Positions 1-9,406 are shown, counted from the stretch's first letter. The stretch: DNA of 64,000 nt from Prochlorococcus marinus XMU1408 (GCF_003208055.1 NZ_QJUE01000002.1:434001-498000); one strand, 5' to 3'. Program-made: numbers and translations. Notes: a model not told the origin generated them from the letters alone.

Positions 1-615
1 CTTCATGTTGATGGAGCTATTGGTGCAATTTATGGACTTTCATCAATCACTTCAGAACTTCTTCAAGGTATATCTTTCGCTGACTCCGTAACTGTCAATC
101 CTCAGAAATTATTGGGTATTGCAAAAACTTCTTCTTTACTGTTAGTAGCTAATAAGAATCATCTTTCGTCTTCTTTTTCAACTGGATTACCTTATGTAGA
201 ACCACTCATAGGAAATGATTTTCATGGAGGAGAACTTGGAATTCAGGGAACTCGGTCTGCAGAGGCTTTGAAATTATGGATTGGTCTAAGACAATTAGGA
301 GAAGAAGGTATTGAACAAATACTTTTGGATTCAATTAAACGAAGAAATTTTTTAGAATCAATTATTGATTCTAAAAAATTTCAAATAATATCTGGTCCGC
401 TTCATCTCTTAGCATTATCACCCATCAACTATAATTCTTATCAGGCCTCTGATTGGTCTATAAAAACAAGAAAATACTTATTATCTAAAAAGTTTATGCT
501 TTCAAGACCATATTATGGAGATAGGCATTATTTAAAAGCTGTTATGGGAAACCCTAATACTAAATTTAACGATTTAAAACTTCTAGCCGAGCTTATTAAT
601 CATTCAATTATTTGA
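1..615 (+). CDS. PLP-dependent group II decarboxylase, C-terminal part (5' end outside window)
   Basis: The frame is open from the first base, and 204 residues are visible up to a TGA. The segment fits the cofactor-binding half of the glutamate/diaminobutyrate/aromatic amino acid decarboxylase family. An HVDGA stretch at visible residues 2-6 supplies the Asp that pairs with the PLP ring nitrogen. Lysine 36, in NPQK, sits where the Schiff-base lysine is expected; many family members have His just before this Lys, and here it is Gln. A later FHGGELGIQGTR stretch matches the family's substrate-side loop. The substrate cannot be deduced. An internal TTG at 112 is not a real start, because homology continues upstream of it. 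Confidence 0.8.
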   Translation, partial: LHVDGAIGAIYGLSSITSELLQGISFADSVTVNPQKLLGIAKTSSLLLVANKNHLSSSFSTGLPYVEPLIGNDFHGGELGIQGTRSAEALKLWIGLRQLGEEGIEQILLDSIKRRNFLESIIDSKKFQIISGPLHLLALSPINYNSYQASDWSIKTRKYLLSKKFMLSRPYYGDRHYLKAVMGNPNTKFNDLKLLAELINHSII

Positions 616-621
616 TATTAA

Positions 622-786
622 ATGAATAAAGATTTCTTTAATAAAAAAAATTTATTAGCTTTAATAACAGCTTCTATATCGATTCTTATTGGATTAATTT
701 ACTTGGCAATTGTTTTCTTTTTAGATTTTAGAGGACCGATGAGTCCCCCTCCCTCTGATGCCTTGATTTCGGTGGTAACTTTTTAA
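622..786 (+). CDS. Small single-pass membrane protein (54 aa), unknown function
   Basis: This ATG-initiated frame begins 6 bases after the decarboxylase stop. It encodes a Lys-rich N-terminus, one strongly hydrophobic helix (about residues 11-34) and a short tail with FRGP and SPPPS. Its last 59 bases overlap, on the opposite strand, the 3' end of the GTPase gene. The tight spacing, the clean helix and the polar tail suggest a real gene. From memory, short proteins with a helix followed by an FRGPxxPPP-like tail occur in marine picocyanobacteria, but I could not verify that here. Confidence 0.55.
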   Translation: MNKDFFNKKNLLALITASISILIGLIYLAIVFFLDFRGPMSPPPSDALISVVTF

Positions 787-2281
787 ATTTTTTTTCAACT
801 ATCGGATCAATAACCCTTTCATAAGCTCTTCGAATAAAACTTTTAAAGTATTCATCTCTTTTATTTAAATTGTAATGATATTCAACAACTTCTTGTATAC
901 CTCCATCACCCCAATTTTGGTTTTGTTGGAAATAAGTTATAAAACTTGCTCCAGCAACTCTAGTAAGCCAAGAAACACTTACACCTTGAATTACTTTGCT
1001 AACAATAAATGTTGGCAATGATAAACTTAACGTTGAGCTTATTAGAGAAACTCCACCTTTAACTAAACCCATAGTAGCAAGTATTTTACATACAGAAATT
1101 GCTAAAGCCTTCGCCTTTTCATTGGTGATTTCAACTCCATAAATTTTTGCTATTTCAATTACCATTTGTGCATTTACAGCCGCTGCAGCGATCATATCTA
1201 CAACCGGTAATGGTGTTAGTATTAAAGCTCCGCCACTGAGCCAACCATACTTATCAATACATTTTTTAGCTGATTGACTTCTTTGTTTGACTAATAACCT
1301 TTTTCCTTCTTTACCCAGATTACTGCACTGAAGTAAAATATTATCAGCGATTAACTCTTCACCTTCTTCATATAATATCTTTGCTAATCTTCTAATTAAA
1401 CTATTTATTTCTGGAGTTGGCTGATAGGGCCTTTTCCCAGGTATTGCGATTGTCTGAGGTGAGGCGGATGTACAGATAATATCTTCCGGATTAATAAAAT
1501 CATTACATCTTGCATTGAGAATATCAATTAATCTTTTTTCTTCATTCTCTCCTCTTAAATCAATTTTGTTAAGTACAAGTAAAAGCCTCTTTCCTACATT
1601 AGATAAATTCCTAATTGTTTTTGTTTCTTCAGATCGTAAATCACCTTCAATTACTACTAACATTAAATCAGCTTTACCTGCTTGTATTAAGGCACTTTTT
1701 TCCCTTTCTCTGCCATCTTTACCAGCTTCTAAAATACCAGGTGTATCAATTATCCTTATTCCCCTGTTAAGTCCTTTCAGTTTAAGTCTGAAGGATTTTT
1801 TTTCTTTTGTAGTGCCCATTTCGGGGCTAACTTCACCAACTATTTTATTTAGCAAAGCCCTTATTAGTGAAGTTTTACCACTCGAACCAATTCCAAAGAC
1901 TACTAAAATAATATCTCCTCTCTCTAACTCTAATGAAACTCTATTCTTTTCATCTGTTAGAGCTTTAACTTTAACTTTGTCATTGATTAATTTGATTATC
2001 TCATCGATACCTTTTAATGATTTTCCTGCAGCTTCTTTCTTACTTGTAAGCGAAAATTTATGAATTTTTTTATCGCCTTTAATTTTGAAGAGGGAATTTA
2101 CAATTCTTTTCCACCATTCAATTCTTTTGTAATAACTTAAGCCGGCAATTATTATAAATGTTATTAATATAGAAGGGATGTTTATTAATCTAATTATTGC
2201 TCCTATAATGCCTACAAGAATTAGGCAAATTAGGAATATTAATATAAAGAATAATATTGTTTTTGAGTTATTTTTTTTCAT
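728..2281 (-). CDS. Membrane-associated GTPase with DUF697-like C-terminal region
   Basis: The 517-residue protein starts with two hydrophobic segments (about residues 8-30 and 34-50), then a GTPase domain. The P-loop is GIGSSGKT (130-137), G3 is DTPG (179-182) and G4 is NKID (238-241). The C-terminal third has hydrophobic helices and a GGALILTPLPVVDMIAAAA-type stretch, typical of DUF697/YcjF-like membrane GTPases of cyanobacteria. The biological role is unknown; a membrane-trafficking or envelope function is only a family-level guess. It lies upstream of nothing obviously co-regulated and converges on the decarboxylase and small ORF. Confidence 0.82.
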   Translation of the reverse strand: MKKNNSKTILFFILIFLICLILVGIIGAIIRLINIPSILITFIIIAGLSYYKRIEWWKRIVNSLFKIKGDKKIHKFSLTSKKEAAGKSLKGIDEIIKLINDKVKVKALTDEKNRVSLELERGDIILVVFGIGSSGKTSLIRALLNKIVGEVSPEMGTTKEKKSFRLKLKGLNRGIRIIDTPGILEAGKDGREREKSALIQAGKADLMLVVIEGDLRSEETKTIRNLSNVGKRLLLVLNKIDLRGENEEKRLIDILNARCNDFINPEDIICTSASPQTIAIPGKRPYQPTPEINSLIRRLAKILYEEGEELIADNILLQCSNLGKEGKRLLVKQRSQSAKKCIDKYGWLSGGALILTPLPVVDMIAAAAVNAQMVIEIAKIYGVEITNEKAKALAISVCKILATMGLVKGGVSLISSTLSLSLPTFIVSKVIQGVSVSWLTRVAGASFITYFQQNQNWGDGGIQEVVEYHYNLNKRDEYFKSFIRRAYERVIDPIVEKKFKKLPPKSRHQREGDSSVL

Positions 2282-2291
2282 TTAATAAATA

Positions 2292-2792
2292 TTATTTAAT
2301 TTTTTTATTTCTTATAGTGTTCTTTAATTGATCTTTTGAAGTAATAATATCAATTGTAAAACATATTATGGCAATATTTATTGATATATCTGCTATATTA
2401 AAAATTGGGAAATGGATAGGAACTAATTCAAAAAAATCTATTACATATCCTTTTAAAAGTCTATCTATCCCATTCCCAGCTGTGCCGCCTAAAAGACATG
2501 CGATTCCAATAGAGTTCCAATAAGATCTTGGTGGAGATTTTAATATAATAATAACTAAGAGTAATGAAGCTATTAAACTTATAATAGTAAGAAATATGGT
2601 CGAATTGCTAAACAGACTAAATGCAGCACCCTTGTTTTTTACTACTGTGAAGTTCAATAATTTTGGAACAATATTTATAGATCTTTCAAACCCTAATAAG
2701 GTTAATACAGAGAACTTACTGATTTGATCTAATAAAATAATATAAAAAGAATAAATAATCAGTTTTATTCTTCTATTCTTAAATGTATTCAT
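2292..2792 (-). CDS. lspA: Lipoprotein signal peptidase (signal peptidase II)
   Basis: LspA cleaves signal peptides of prolipoproteins in the inner membrane. The 166-residue protein has four hydrophobic segments and the family signatures GNGIDR and FNIADI. The two catalytic aspartates correspond to D119 (in VIDF) and D135 (in NIAD). I chose the ATG at 2792 because it overlaps the bioY stop as ATGA and gives the usual family length. An upstream ATG at 2846 would add 18 residues lying inside bioY. The overlap implies translational coupling to bioY. Confidence 0.92.
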   Translation of the reverse strand: MNTFKNRRIKLIIYSFYIILLDQISKFSVLTLLGFERSINIVPKLLNFTVVKNKGAAFSLFSNSTIFLTIISLIASLLLVIIILKSPPRSYWNSIGIACLLGGTAGNGIDRLLKGYVIDFFELVPIHFPIFNIADISINIAIICFTIDIITSKDQLKNTIRNKKIK

Positions 2793-3361
2793 TTTAGTAT
2801 TAATATACGTTTTAATAATATAGATAGTAGACTTACTGAAAGGCATAATAACAATTGACTTGGAAATGGAATAAAAGTATTTATTAAAATTAAATCAAAT
2901 AAATTATCTGTCCAGTTGCCAAATATTTTAGCAATGACTAGGTAAATAATACCTATAATATGCAAAATGAATAATGAAAAAATCGTATAAAATGAATAAT
3001 TGATTAAATTAGGGTATGAATCTCTTTTAGCTAGAAAACCGCAAGTCCATGCTGCAGGAATAAATCCTAATAAGTATCCAAATTCTTGAGTTAAAATATA
3101 TCCAACACTCCCTCCTCCGTGAAACACTGGTAAATAGAATAAACCTATAAACAAATAGGAAATAGCGCTAATTGTTCCTATTTGTGGTCCGCATACAAGC
3201 GAAGTCAAAAGGAGCCCCTGAATTTGCCAATTGCTATGAAGTGGAATAATTGAAAGAGAGAGGTCTTTGTAAGGTAAAATTATCGATGATGGGATCATTG
3301 CGCAAATTATGATTAACATTACGCCTGTTATAGCTTTTGCCCAACTACTAAATAGGTGCAA
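2789..3361 (-). CDS. bioY: Biotin ECF transporter substrate-binding subunit BioY
   Basis: BioY is the membrane S-component that binds biotin in ECF-type uptake systems. The 190-residue protein is highly hydrophobic, with about six membrane segments. It carries the family's FHGGGSVGYILTQEFGYLLGF-type central region, here about residues 80-100. No BioM or BioN energizing genes lie beside it, so it would work alone or with a shared ECF module elsewhere. Its stop overlaps the lspA start by four bases. The biotin specificity rests on family resemblance only. Confidence 0.85.
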   Translation of the reverse strand: MHLFSSWAKAITGVMLIIICAMIPSSIILPYKDLSLSIIPLHSNWQIQGLLLTSLVCGPQIGTISAISYLFIGLFYLPVFHGGGSVGYILTQEFGYLLGFIPAAWTCGFLAKRDSYPNLINYSFYTIFSLFILHIIGIIYLVIAKIFGNWTDNLFDLILINTFIPFPSQLLLCLSVSLLSILLKRILILK

Positions 3362-3459
3362 TGAATTTAATTAACAGATCTTATATAGTATTATTTACAA
3401 ATTGATTGAGATGTCAATAAAATCATTTACAAGTTTTTAACTGCTCTTGAAATCATTTA

Positions 3460-3687
3460 ATGATAATGAAATTTTCAATAGGTGAAAAGGTTTCCTTGCA
3501 AGTTCCTATGCAATATTTGAAAACGATAGATTCTATATCTATGTTAAGACCTCCAGACCTAGTATCACTTGATGAGGTCGGCATAATAATAGGAATAAGG
3601 CCAAATGATTTATTAGAGGTGAAATTTAGAAGAGGAGATTTTTTGATTCCTGCCGAAAGACTTAAGATTATTGAAAAAGATAACTAA
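3460..3687 (+). CDS. SipA-like SH3-fold protein (DUF3148)
   Basis: The 75-residue protein has the compact SH3-like pattern of the cyanobacterial DUF3148 family: an initial IGEKVSL strand, the strongly conserved MLRPPDL segment, an IIGIRP strand and a closing VKFRRGDFLIPAERL. In freshwater cyanobacteria the family member SipA binds the sensor kinase NblS and alters its signalling, so a role in stress or light signalling is likely by family. A second in-frame ATG two codons later is an alternative start. It is flanked by a divergent bioY and a convergent M16 gene. Confidence 0.75.
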   Translation: MIMKFSIGEKVSLQVPMQYLKTIDSISMLRPPDLVSLDEVGIIIGIRPNDLLEVKFRRGDFLIPAERLKIIEKDN

Positions 3688-3707
3688 TAAATATCAGGAT
3701 ATATAAT

Positions 3708-4955
3708 TCATATATTCCATTTCTTACATACCTTCTGAATAACTTCTTTATTGCTGCATATACTTAGACAAGGATCTTTTAAATATTTATTTGCTGCATT
3801 CCTAATCTCTTTGCTACTTATACGTTCAAGACGATATAGAATTTCTTTGTCATGATCCTTTGTGAGACCAATTCCTAAAAGATGTGCTTTATGTTCTGCT
3901 CTTTGACTAACACTCTGCAAAGAATGCGCAATTTGACCTCGATACTTTATCTTTAAAAGATGTAATTCTTCTGCTGATATTTCATTATCGATAATTGTTT
4001 CCCAACATTCTTTTAATAGCTGAAGAGTAAACACTGCTTTCTCTTCAGTGGTAGAAGCATGCATTAGAAATGGTGTTTTATTCTCTCTAATTGGATGATA
4101 AATACCTGCTTCATATACTACCCCATATTTTTCTCTAAGAACCTTAAATAATATACTTGACATTCCATAACCTAAGTAACAAGATATTAATCTAAGCAAA
4201 ATATCTTCTTCATTGTTGTATCTAATTGTTGCTTTTCCTAGAAGAAGTATTACTTGTTGCGTTCTTAAAGATTTTGTGTAGATATTTTTATTTTGATGAA
4301 TTATAAGGTCTGAACTTTTAAGAATCTCGCTTATATTTTTGTCTGCTAAATTACTTTGATTTATCTTCTCAAATGCTTTTGAATTCTTTATGTAATTATC
4401 AATGTCATCAGGAAAATGACCTGAAATTACTAAGTTTTTTTTTCTAATCAGTAAAGATTTAGCTATTGGCAATATGTGTTTTCTTTCTAATTTATTTATA
4501 TCTTTAATTGATCCAAGTGGATCATGCCCATAAGGACCATTAGCGTATATCATTTTTCTCCAACCATCAAATGCTATTTGGTATGTACTTTCCTTTTGTC
4601 TTTTAATTGCTTTGATTGTTAGATCCTTTTCTAATTCAATCTGATCTTCTTCTAGAGTAGGTTGTGTAATCATCCAACCAATTAATGGGATAAGTTTGTA
4701 TGCATCACTTTCAATGCATTTAAGACTTATGAGAAGGCCATCCTCATATGTATCGCAGTTTAGAATTGCTCCAGAACTTTCTACTATATCTGCAAGTTGA
4801 TTATTATTATAGGGTCCGCATCCTCTAAGGATTGTTGAGCCTATAATTTGATGGATGCCTTTTTTATTTTTTGGATCAGATCGACTTCCATCTTCTATCC
4901 ATAGTTTTGCTGACATTATATTTTTGATATTGCATTTGTCTAGAACTATGTTCAT
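3708..4955 (-). CDS. M16-family peptidase homologue lacking the zinc motif
   Basis: This 415-residue protein has the two-lobe M16 (pitrilysin/processing peptidase) layout, but the HxxEH zinc site is replaced by IHQIIGSTIL near residues 34-43, so it should be catalytically inactive. The C-terminal lobe keeps the Arg-Tyr type substrate-positioning region (RTQQVILL, then YGVVYEAG). It follows the active M16 gene after 2 bases. In the family, an active and an inactive subunit often form a heterodimer like mitochondrial processing peptidase, so the two products probably act together on unknown peptides. Confidence 0.85.
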   Translation of the reverse strand: MNIVLDKCNIKNIMSAKLWIEDGSRSDPKNKKGIHQIIGSTILRGCGPYNNNQLADIVESSGAILNCDTYEDGLLISLKCIESDAYKLIPLIGWMITQPTLEEDQIELEKDLTIKAIKRQKESTYQIAFDGWRKMIYANGPYGHDPLGSIKDINKLERKHILPIAKSLLIRKKNLVISGHFPDDIDNYIKNSKAFEKINQSNLADKNISEILKSSDLIIHQNKNIYTKSLRTQQVILLLGKATIRYNNEEDILLRLISCYLGYGMSSILFKVLREKYGVVYEAGIYHPIRENKTPFLMHASTTEEKAVFTLQLLKECWETIIDNEISAEELHLLKIKYRGQIAHSLQSVSQRAEHKAHLLGIGLTKDHDKEILYRLERISSKEIRNAANKYLKDPCLSICSNKEVIQKVCKKWNI

Positions 4956-4957
4956 AC

Positions 4958-6190
4958 TTATTTTCCGGGTTCAGCTATTAATGTAAATGAATTTTCTGGA
5001 TTAAATAATGGAAAGATAAATTCATTTAAACGTTCTGATGTCCAATATGAGATCTCTTTTATAGATTCTAATATCGAATGATTCCGTCCCCAAAGAGCCT
5101 GACTACCTAAAGTTGAAGCAATTTGAGTACTTAATTCAAGATTAAAGTAAATATTATTTAAGACTAACTTTTTTGCTCGATCTAGCTCATTTTTATTGAA
5201 TAAATTTTTAGTTGACTCTTTAAGAATATTATTGACTTCACTTTCAGCAATTTTAAGATTTTCTAATGAACAATATGTATCTAGAAGTATTAATCCACCT
5301 TCTTCAAGAATTTGTAAATCTATTTCAATTGATTCAATAATACGTTTTTCTTCTCTCAACTTTCTAACAATAAGACTACTTCTACCCTCGCACAAAATTG
5401 TGGCGGCAATTTCCACACCTAAAATTAGTCGCTGTTCTTTTGCAGGAGGTAATTTCCAAGCTTTCACGATTCTTGCCCCTTCAAGTCTAGGAACAACTTC
5501 TTTTTTGTAACCTTTATTAAAATTTAATTGATTATTTGTAGTTGAGTCTTCTTTTATTATTTTTAATTGTTGTAATTTACTATTATTAATTATTGAATAA
5601 ATTTCTTTAGGTATCTTACCTGCTATGCATAGGGTGCAATTCTTACCAACATAATGATTTTCGTGAAATAGTTTCATTTGTTTGGGTATTATATTTTTAA
5701 TAGTTTTCTTATCTCCTAAGATTGGCCTTGAATATCTATGAGGCGAACAACATTCTTTTAATAAGTTCATATAAATAATTTCATCTGGTTGATCAATATT
5801 TTGTGCGATTTCTTCTAAAACCACTTCTTTCTCCATCTCAAAGGCTTCTTTTTCGATTTTAGGAAATAATAATAATTCTAAAAGTAGGCTTAGTGCTTCT
5901 TCTAGTTTCTCTGGTGGCACTAGAACGTGATAGTGAACATCATCTAGTCCAGTTGCAGCATTACTACTCCCACCAAGTGATTCAATCTTTAAATCAAATT
6001 CACCTTCTTCAAGATTTTTGCTCCCTTTAAATATCATATGCTCTAAGAAATGTGCCATCCCTTCTTCATTTCTTGATTCACAATTACTACCCCCTTTGCA
6101 CCAAAAATCAATACATGTCAATGTTGAGTCTTTCATATCAGCTACAATACATGTAGCTCCGTTTGGCAATAACCAATGATCGACATCCAT
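4958..6190 (-). CDS. M16-family zinc metallopeptidase, catalytic subunit
   Basis: The 410-residue protein carries the inverted zinc-binding motif HFLEH at residues 47-51, within GMAHFLEHMIFKG. A downstream acidic segment, EMEKEVVLEEI (about 120-130), supplies the third ligand. The N-terminal lobe (about 1-190) is the catalytic domain and the C-terminal lobe (about 210-400) resembles the M16_C domain. No signal peptide is visible, so a cytoplasmic location is likely. It lies immediately upstream of the inactive partner, and the pair is presumably co-transcribed. Confidence 0.9.
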   Translation of the reverse strand: MDVDHWLLPNGATCIVADMKDSTLTCIDFWCKGGSNCESRNEEGMAHFLEHMIFKGSKNLEEGEFDLKIESLGGSSNAATGLDDVHYHVLVPPEKLEEALSLLLELLLFPKIEKEAFEMEKEVVLEEIAQNIDQPDEIIYMNLLKECCSPHRYSRPILGDKKTIKNIIPKQMKLFHENHYVGKNCTLCIAGKIPKEIYSIINNSKLQQLKIIKEDSTTNNQLNFNKGYKKEVVPRLEGARIVKAWKLPPAKEQRLILGVEIAATILCEGRSSLIVRKLREEKRIIESIEIDLQILEEGGLILLDTYCSLENLKIAESEVNNILKESTKNLFNKNELDRAKKLVLNNIYFNLELSTQIASTLGSQALWGRNHSILESIKEISYWTSERLNEFIFPLFNPENSFTLIAEPGK

Positions 6191-6562
6191 TCCAGTTGAT
6201 TTAATGATGGCTAATTATTTATGCTATATGAATATATACTAGTAAGATTTATGATCTTTAAAGAAGAGTAAGTTTTTAATTTCATAAATTGCTAAAAATA
6301 TAAATTTAATATTTAGATATTTTTGATAGCTGTGTTGAATAGTATATTTTGATAGTTCTATTTATTGATTTTATTATTAAGCGGACTTTTTATATGATAT
6401 GAGTAAAAACTTTGAAATTGCTCATTATTGACTTTTTTAGCTAAAAAGTTTCTTTCTTCCTTCGATAAAGCCAGATTAATTATATAATATTTGTTAGAGG
6501 TATCTATATTTAATGATTACTTATGACTCTTATTCAAACCCTTTTACCTCAAGTTCTAAGTT
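6191..6562. other. Divergent intergenic region between M16 pair and pcyA
   Basis: This 372-base AT-rich stretch separates two divergently transcribed units and must hold both promoters. I see no convincing gene. A 17-codon frame starts at 6513 but ends just inside pcyA in another frame. A near-palindrome around ACTTTTTTAGCTAAAAAGT (about 6432-6450) is the only notable structure and is weak in such AT-rich DNA. No tRNA or known small RNA pattern is visible. Confidence 0.6.
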
Positions 6563-7288
6563 TTGAAGTCAATTTTTAGCGCTCAAAGTAAGTTTCATCC
6601 TATTTTGCTTGATGCCATAGAACTTATAAAAAGTAGAATCAATTCTTTACCTGATGTTGAATCTCTTGATTTTGATCCGAAATTGTGTGAGATCTACGGC
6701 AAGCTTGATAATGAGGATTTATTTATTGTTAATGAGTTTTTTCAAGCTAAAGGATTTAGAAAAATACATTTGGAAGTTGCACAACTCGGAAAATCATTAC
6801 AGATACTACACTGTGTTTTTTTTCCAAACCCATGCTTCGAGCTACCTATATTTGGCGTCGATTTAGTTATTAGTTCAAATAAAATTTCAGCGGCCATTGT
6901 TGATTTATCACCTGTAGGAGAACAAATGGATCATCTATTAATTACTCAGATGGAATCATTAGAAGTTCCTAAATTTAAAGAACCTAGGATTCTGCCTGAT
7001 TGGGGATATATTTTTTCTCCATATGTATGTTTCATAAGACCAGTTGATTTATGCGAACAAAAATCATTTTTAAAACTTATTGATGAATACTTATTAGTTT
7101 TACAAGTTTTGCTTATTAGTGTTAAAATCGATGAATATAATTCTTTAGATACTATTAATAGATTTAAATATCAAAAATTATATTGCTCAAATCAAAAACG
7201 TAATGATAAGACTAGGAGTATCTTAACTAGATTTTTTGGATCATCATGGGCTGATGAATACATTAATAAAATCTTATTTGAGTGTTAG
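6563..7288 (+). CDS. pcyA: Phycocyanobilin:ferredoxin oxidoreductase
   Basis: PcyA reduces biliverdin IXalpha to phycocyanobilin using ferredoxin. The 241-residue protein matches the family in length and in the central ILHCVFFP...FGVDLV region. Its His83 and Asp100 are separated by 17 residues, exactly like the catalytic His88/Asp105 pair of the Synechocystis enzyme. A TAA in frame at 6557 leaves TTG 6563 as the only plausible start. In Prochlorococcus the bilin may serve residual phycoerythrin or signalling. The devB-like gene follows 2 bases after the stop. Confidence 0.9.
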   Translation: MKSIFSAQSKFHPILLDAIELIKSRINSLPDVESLDFDPKLCEIYGKLDNEDLFIVNEFFQAKGFRKIHLEVAQLGKSLQILHCVFFPNPCFELPIFGVDLVISSNKISAAIVDLSPVGEQMDHLLITQMESLEVPKFKEPRILPDWGYIFSPYVCFIRPVDLCEQKSFLKLIDEYLLVLQVLLISVKIDEYNSLDTINRFKYQKLYCSNQKRNDKTRSILTRFFGSSWADEYINKILFEC

Positions 7289-7290
7289 AA

Positions 7291-8202
7291 ATGTTTAAAA
7301 ACTTCTCTTTTAAATTCATAGCAATTTCATGTTTAACCCCTTTCTGCTTGGTTATATTTTATGGATGTAGTAATAAGTTTCAAAAAACGAATCAACTTGT
7401 AAACAATAATGAAGTAATTGAAAAGGTACAAGGTGTGGCAGCTTTAGGTCAATTAAATCCCTTTGGGGAAGTTAGAAAATTAGCTGCTCCCACTAGTGGA
7501 ATGGGTGGAACCCCAAGATTATCTAAATTATTAGTTCAAGAAGGCGATCTTGTTATTAAAGATCAAATATTGGCTGTTTTTGATAATCGTCCTAAACTTG
7601 AGGCTGATTTAGCAATTGAATTTGCTAATTTAAGTATATTAATGAATGAAATTATAATCCAAAAAAGGGAAATCAATAGATATCAAATGCTTGTAGATAA
7701 AGGTGCAGTAGAAATTATTTTTTTAGATAAGATGAAAGATGATTTAACTATTCTAGAGGTTAGGAAGATAAAGCTAGAAGCCTCTGTTGAAGCAATTAAT
7801 TTCGACTTAGAGCAATCACAATTAAAAAGTCCAATTGATGGAATTGTTCTCCAAATTTTTACTCGTGAGGGAGAGAGGTCAGATTCCTCTGGTGTCCTTA
7901 GTGTTGGTGCTAATAAATTAATGGAAGCACTTATAGAGGTATATGAATCTGATATTGATCGAGTTGAGATAGGTCAAGTTGTTGATTTGATTAGTGAAAA
8001 TGGAGGATTTAGTGGCTCTTTAACAGGTCAAGTGAGTTTGATCAGCCCGCAAGTGAGGCAAAGACGAGTCCTCTCAACCGATCCTACTGGCGATGCTGAT
8101 TCAAGAGTCGTTGAGGTTAGAGTCAAGCTTGATAATTCATCAGCTGAAAAGGTTGCTCATTTGACTGGAATGAAAGTAATAGCTCGTTTTAAACCAAAGT
8201 GA
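7291..8202 (+). CDS. DevB/HlyD-type membrane fusion protein of ABC exporter
   Basis: The 303-residue protein has an N-terminal hydrophobic anchor (about residues 8-27), then a biotinyl-lipoyl-like segment, a helical hairpin (about 110-165) and a beta-barrel region. This is the layout of HlyD/DevB adaptor proteins, which link an inner-membrane ABC transporter to the envelope. ATG 7291 is preferred; a GTG at 7282 would overlap pcyA. A cysteine follows FYG near the anchor end, but this is not a canonical lipobox. The next two genes encode the permease and ATPase, so the three form one exporter. The substrate is unknown. Confidence 0.85.
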   Translation: MFKNFSFKFIAISCLTPFCLVIFYGCSNKFQKTNQLVNNNEVIEKVQGVAALGQLNPFGEVRKLAAPTSGMGGTPRLSKLLVQEGDLVIKDQILAVFDNRPKLEADLAIEFANLSILMNEIIIQKREINRYQMLVDKGAVEIIFLDKMKDDLTILEVRKIKLEASVEAINFDLEQSQLKSPIDGIVLQIFTREGERSDSSGVLSVGANKLMEALIEVYESDIDRVEIGQVVDLISENGGFSGSLTGQVSLISPQVRQRRVLSTDPTGDADSRVVEVRVKLDNSSAEKVAHLTGMKVIARFKPK

Positions 8203-9374
8203 ATTTAAAAACAATTTTTGAAAAACGAAAAATACCTCTTGCTTGGCTGTTATTAACAAGACAACCTTTAAGAATATTGGTAGCTATTGCAGGAATATCA
8301 TTCGCCGGAATATTGATGTTTATGCAATTAGGTTTTAGAGACGGTTTATTTGATGCAAGTGTTACTGTTCACAAGTTGTTTAATGCAGACCTGGTATTAA
8401 TTAGCCCTCGTTCAAAAAGTTCAATAAGTATGAGTGGTTTTCCGCGAAGAAGATTAGTTCAAGCCATGGCTCATCAAGATGTTATTGGAACAACTGCAGT
8501 AAATTGGAATTTTCTACTTTGGCGAAATCCCGAGAATTTATCAACAAGATCTATTCTTGCTTTAGGTTTTGAACCAAGTAAGCCACTTTTAATTGATTCT
8601 GATTTTGAGAGAAAGGCTCAAACTCTAAAAAATAAAGGAAGGGTTTTGTTTGATGATCTTTCCAGAGATGAATTTGGTCCTATTGCAGAATGGTTTAAAG
8701 CTGGGCGTTTGGTAGAGACTGAAGTCGCTGGTAAAAGAGTAAGAGTGTCTGGGATAGTTAGTTTAGGTCCATCATTTGGTGCAGATGGGAATTTAATAAC
8801 AAGCAGCGAAACTTACTTAGATTTGTCTCCAGGGAATCCTCAAGGAAGTATTGAAATTGGCTTGGTAAGATTAAAGAAAGGGACTGATATTGAAAAAGTT
8901 GTACGCTCCTTGAATTTAAGTTTACCAAGTGATGTTAAGGTAATGTCTTTAAATTCCTTTATAGAATTTGAGAAGAATTATTGGAAAAGTAGTACATCGA
9001 TTGGTTTTATTTTTACATTGGGAGCTGCAATGGGATTCATTGTTGGGTGTGTAATTGTTTATCAGATACTTTATAGTGATGTAAGTGACCATTTACCAGA
9101 ATATGCAACCTTAATGGCAATGGGGTATAACCTAAGAAGTCTTTTAGGGATTGTAGCTAGGGAGGGATTTATTTTGTCAATTATGGGATATATTCCTGCT
9201 TATATTTCAGGGCAAGCTTTATATGCTTTAGTTAGATCTTCAACTAAATTACCTGTCGAGATGAGTTTTAGTAGAGCATCAATTATATTTTGCTTGATAC
9301 TTTTTATGTGTATGGGGTCTGCCTTAGCAGCTATGAAAAAATTGGCAGATGCTGATCCTGCAGAGATATTTTGA
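8199..9374 (+). CDS. DevC-like ABC transporter permease
   Basis: The 391-residue protein shows the MacB/FtsX-type permease plan of the DevC family: one N-terminal membrane helix (about residues 20-45), a large extracytoplasmic domain, and three C-terminal helices (about 270-385). It ends with an AALKKLADADPAEIF-like tail, here AAMKKLADADPAEIF, which is characteristic of DevC. Translation begins at a GTG that overlaps the preceding stop as GTGA, indicating coupling with the membrane fusion gene. In Anabaena, DevBCA exports envelope glycolipids; the cargo in this organism is not known. Confidence 0.88.
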   Translation: MNLKTIFEKRKIPLAWLLLTRQPLRILVAIAGISFAGILMFMQLGFRDGLFDASVTVHKLFNADLVLISPRSKSSISMSGFPRRRLVQAMAHQDVIGTTAVNWNFLLWRNPENLSTRSILALGFEPSKPLLIDSDFERKAQTLKNKGRVLFDDLSRDEFGPIAEWFKAGRLVETEVAGKRVRVSGIVSLGPSFGADGNLITSSETYLDLSPGNPQGSIEIGLVRLKKGTDIEKVVRSLNLSLPSDVKVMSLNSFIEFEKNYWKSSTSIGFIFTLGAAMGFIVGCVIVYQILYSDVSDHLPEYATLMAMGYNLRSLLGIVAREGFILSIMGYIPAYISGQALYALVRSSTKLPVEMSFSRASIIFCLILFMCMGSALAAMKKLADADPAEIF

Positions 9375-9406
9375 TAAAAAGTTTCAATATCTAAATATAA
9401 TTAATT

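Noticed and set aside
1515-2063. 182-residue plus-strand frame
   Set aside because: It is the antisense shadow of the GTPase gene and lacks protein-like composition.
6513-6566. Short ATG frame before pcyA
   Set aside because: It is in a different frame, 17 codons long and has no support; no frameshift signal links it to pcyA.
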